From Cohnella rhizosphaerae (GTDB taxonomy: Bacteria; Bacillota; Bacilli; Paenibacillales; Paenibacillaceae), in contig NZ_JAPDIA010000008.1 of NCBI RefSeq assembly GCF_029525575.1, positions 1,860,001-1,924,000 of the forward strand: 64,000 nucleotides of DNA. Reading direction: 5' to 3'. Under the pieces are notes generated by a model. It saw only the letters and a program-made list of their open reading frames with translations, ran no database searches and was not told where the DNA came from. A program made the translations under genes and the position numbers. Shown here one piece after another: positions 61,571-64,000 of the stretch (position 1 is the first letter of the stretch; each line of letters begins with the position of its first letter).

Positions 61571-63053
61571 TTACTTGCTCTGTGCCTCGATCGCCTTCTT
61601 GAGGTAGTCTTCAGCTTCCTGCAGCTTCTTCTGAGGCTCCTGCTTGCCGGTCGCGATCTGCGTTATCGCTTCGGAAATAACCTTGGTCGATTGCTCGAAT
61701 GCGGGGTCCGTCAACGTAACGTCGGCAGCGCCGGAGTCCATTTTCACTTTGTTATCCTTCATATAAGCCAGGAATGCGCTCGGCAAGCTCTGAAGCTTGG
61801 CCAGTCGGGACGCATCGTCGGCAAAGTCCGCTCTCAACGGAAGCATGCCGCCCTTCTCCGCGATTTCCATTTGGTTATCCAGATTCCACAACGATACGAT
61901 AAATTCTTTGGACCATTTCTTGTTCAGGTCGGGTTTGGCCGCCCAGATCAGGAAGCCCGAGCCCGGCGTGAACGTGATCCACTTCGTATTGTCGGCATTC
62001 TCGGCCATGGGGACCGACATATAGCCCCACTTGAAGTCCGCGGGCGTCGACTGTTTCATTTCGTTCTCGACCCACGTGCCTGTCGCCACCATCGCCGCTT
62101 TGCCCTGTACGACCTGCATTTGCGACTGCGTGTGATTCAGCGCGGCAAGACCGCTCGGGAAGTAGCCCTTTTTTGCCCATGTCGTAAATCCGGTTCCAGC
62201 GTTCGATGTTCTCGGGAGCGAGGTAGTAAGGCTGGTTGAACTTGTGGTAGTCCTCGTAGACCTTGTCGAGCGTGCCCTTCTCCTCTGCCAGCTCATATAC
62301 CTTGGGCGTGCCGAACGCATTGGTGATGTAATCCGGATAAACGCCGGGGAACGTGATCGGGAAGAGGCCGGCCGCTTTAATATCCTCGCACAGCTTCAAA
62401 AACTCGCTCCACGTTTTCGGGTTCTCATTCCAGCCATTTTTCTCAAATAAGGATTTGTTATACATCAGACCGGAGCCGCTGCCCGAGATCGGGAAAGCGT
62501 ACGTATTTCCTTTTGTTCGGGGAGACGAATCGAAGCTGCCTTCGAATGCGATTTCCTTCAGCGTCTTTCCGCTGGCATCGTAAGCTTTGTGGTCCCACAG
62601 ATCTTCCTGGGATTCCAGCTTGCCTGCTTCTACGTAGCTGGAGATGCCTCCCGGTATGCTGCCCGAGAACAGATCGAACATATCTTTATCGTCGTTCGCC
62701 GCGATTTTCGTCTGCGTAACCTGGGAGATCGTCGGAGAATAGGTCACGTCGAAGGAAACGTTCGGGAACTTCTCTTTGAAGGACGCCATCGCCGTATCGA
62801 ACCACGCGCGACCCATGCCGCCTTCGAAAAAGCCGACCTTGAGCGTGACCTTCTCGTCCTTCGGCAGACCGTTCTCTTCGTAAACCTGGCTGCCGGCGTC
62901 CGAGGCGCTGGCCGAAGCGCCGGCGGATGCGCCGGCCGATGCGGACGGACTTGCTGCATTTTCGTTCGTGTTGTTGCCGCCGCAGGCTGCAAGAGAAGTA
63001 AGGACGACGACCGATGCAAGTGAAGCTGAAGCCGCTTTCAGAATCGATTTCAT
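61571..63053 (-). CDS. Extracellular sugar-binding lipoprotein (frameshifted)
   Basis: About 493 residues after repair. Lipobox LAAC (Cys24), a Ser/Ala/Gly low-complexity linker (SASAGASAGASASAS), then a family 1 solute-binding fold. Six T (62169-62174) carry one extra base; repair gives YDMGKKGYFPSGLAALN. First gene of the locus 3 operon, with a consensus promoter at 63227-63255. Confidence 0.92.
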
Positions 63054-63226
63054 ATAGACCCTCCTTGGAAGTAAGTAACACGAATTTCACTGACATAGCC
63101 TTCGTACAATCGCATCGTTTTAAACGCGATCAGTCGAGCTCTCCACCTCCTGCATACGCTCCATCTGAACGGAATGGCCGAGACCCGCGCAAACTGCTGT
63201 ATATTTAATTTACTTTCTATGAACCA

Positions 63227-63255
63227 ATTCTACCCACGCTTTGCCCGGTTGTCAA
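63227..63255 (-). promoter_or_regulatory. Sigma-A promoter of sugar locus 3
   Basis: Minus-strand TTGACA (63250-63255), a 17-base spacer and TAGAAT (63227-63232). The leader to the binding-protein ATG is about 165 bases. Confidence 0.85.
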
Positions 63256-63328
63256 ATAATATTTCTCCTTATGTACAGCAGTTTTATATAAGATACAAGT
63301 TTTATGAATAAAATGTAAAGTAATAAAG

Positions 63329-63451
63329 ACCATCAGGGGAGATCGCAGCTCTCCCTGACGGTCTTTACAACAAGCGCGTGCGCGATCGGCGGACAGCCCC
63401 GCGACCGCCTGAACGCACAACCAGCCGCGCCAAAGCCTCCACGGCCGCCCG
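63329..63451. repeat. Dispersed structured repeat, copy 2
   Basis: A 123-bp element about 90% identical by eye to 32159-32280, with the same leading hairpin (ACCATCAGG...CCTGACGGT) and one compensatory G-C for A-T change in its stem. It lies upstream of the locus 3 promoter, so it is not part of that leader. Confidence 0.8.
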
Positions 63452-63962
63452 CCAGCGAGGCGCGATTGAGTGACGCTTGTGCGCGATCGGCATACGCGAC
63501 GGATTAGGATTTCTTAGCGCCCTTCTAACACCTCAGCCTCAGCAAAGTGGATGCGGAATTGCAGAAACTTTCTCTTGGGCTTGTCCAATTAACCTTGAAC
63601 AACGCCAGGCCTGCGGTCTAGACGGGCTTGACGTTCTCGCAATCGCGGCCGATACAAATAGCTGTTGAAACGCATTTATTTCCTTTGATCACGGCTTCAT
63701 TGGGCCAAATAAGTGTTGAAGCGCAATTAAATTCCCACTTTCGAGCGATTTGACCATGTCTTGGACAAAACAACTGCGGTTGGACACTTATTTCCTCCCC
63801 GACCCCGATCAACGCGCCGATTCATTGCCTTTCAACACTTAGCGCCCCTCCGGCATCCGGCTCGCGGCTCTCAAACCGAGACTTCAACGACCGCACCATG
63901 GCGGAGGAAGGCCAGTTTGTTCCTAACCGGGACTTCGGCGGCGGGGCGACGTTCTGGCACGA
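63452..63962. other. Intergenic region with degenerate repeats
   Basis: No gene is seen. Three related stretches of about 20 bases share GTTGAAACGC or GTTGAAGCGC and end TTTCC or ATTCC (63661-63683, 63713-63735, 63778-63795). A 64-codon minus-strand reading frame (63618-63812) lacks a ribosome binding site and spans these repeats. Confidence 0.45.
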
Positions 63963-63990
63963 TAAAAAAAGGAGGGATCGCTCCCTCCTT
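63963..63990 (-). terminator. Intrinsic terminator for a gene beyond the right edge
   Basis: Minus-strand stem AAGGAGGGA/TCCCTCCTT with a 4-base loop and T residues; a minus-strand gene probably begins to the right of 64000. Confidence 0.8.
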
Positions 63991-64000
63991 ACGTTTTGGA

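Noticed and set aside
63329..63451. Riboswitch or leader RNA for the locus 3 operon
   Set aside because: The element lies upstream of the consensus promoter at 63227-63255, so it is not in that transcript.
63618..63812. Small cysteine-containing minus-strand reading frame
   Set aside because: No ribosome binding site and it covers degenerate repeats.

Overview
The window is GC-rich DNA from an endospore-forming Gram-positive bacterium, most likely a member of the Paenibacillaceae (Paenibacillus/Cohnella type). The evidence is gene content: three CUT1-type sugar ABC transporters with lipoprotein binding proteins, YesM/YesN-type two-component systems, a gerA/gerB/gerC spore germination operon, SwrC/AcrB-type RND pumps, many strong GGAGG ribosome binding sites with TTG starts, and a tRNA-Leu that encodes its own CCA. 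No species can be named from the sequence alone.

Layout. (1) 1-7550: sugar locus 1, with binding protein, two permeases and a secreted protein on the minus strand and a divergent histidine kinase/AraC response regulator pair. (2) 7560-15380: a detoxification/redox island of small enzymes (alpha/beta hydrolase, NmrA-type reductase, two aldo-keto reductases), most beside a TetR or MarR repressor and clear palindromic operators; it also holds a 51-bp tandem repeat. (3) 15466-20885: RND efflux pump 1 with DUF4359-like protein, sensor kinase and OmpR regulator. (4) 21017-34531: sugar locus 2, a long operon (binding protein, two permeases, kinase, regulator, GH3, Gfo/Idh) plus GH130, a second Gfo/Idh and an AraC regulator, probably for beta-linked oligosaccharides. 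(5) 34708-40685: YbjQ-like protein, RND pump 2 and a divergent OmpR/kinase pair. (6) 40737-48894: a low-GC ketopantoate-reductase-like gene, tRNA-Leu(CAG), a polysaccharide deacetylase, gerA-gerB-gerC, a diguanylate cyclase and a YkoP-like protein. (7) 48989-63053: sugar locus 3, with AraC, GH51 arabinofuranosidase, nitrilase-family hydrolase, two Gfo/Idh dehydrogenases, a heparinase II/III-like lyase, a second toroid-like enzyme, two permeases and a binding protein. (8) 63054-64000: intergenic DNA with a promoter, a dispersed structured repeat and a terminator for a gene beyond the edge.

The overriding oddity is that about 30 of about 50 protein genes are split by single-base frameshifts, nearly all one extra base in a homopolymer of 5-9. 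Removing that base restores full-length, family-consistent proteins in every case, and the corrected lengths are all multiples of three. Because the shifts hit unrelated genes evenly, the most economical explanation is homopolymer over-calling in the assembly, not real gene decay. I therefore annotate the restored genes as CDS spans and give each shift position.

Functionally, each sugar locus pairs import (binding protein plus two permeases, no ATPase, so a shared MsmX-type ATPase elsewhere is expected) with local sensing and intracellular enzymes that cut or oxidise the imported glycans. The two RND modules each have their own two-component system, and the island between loci 1 and 2 looks like a set of individually repressed detoxification enzymes.
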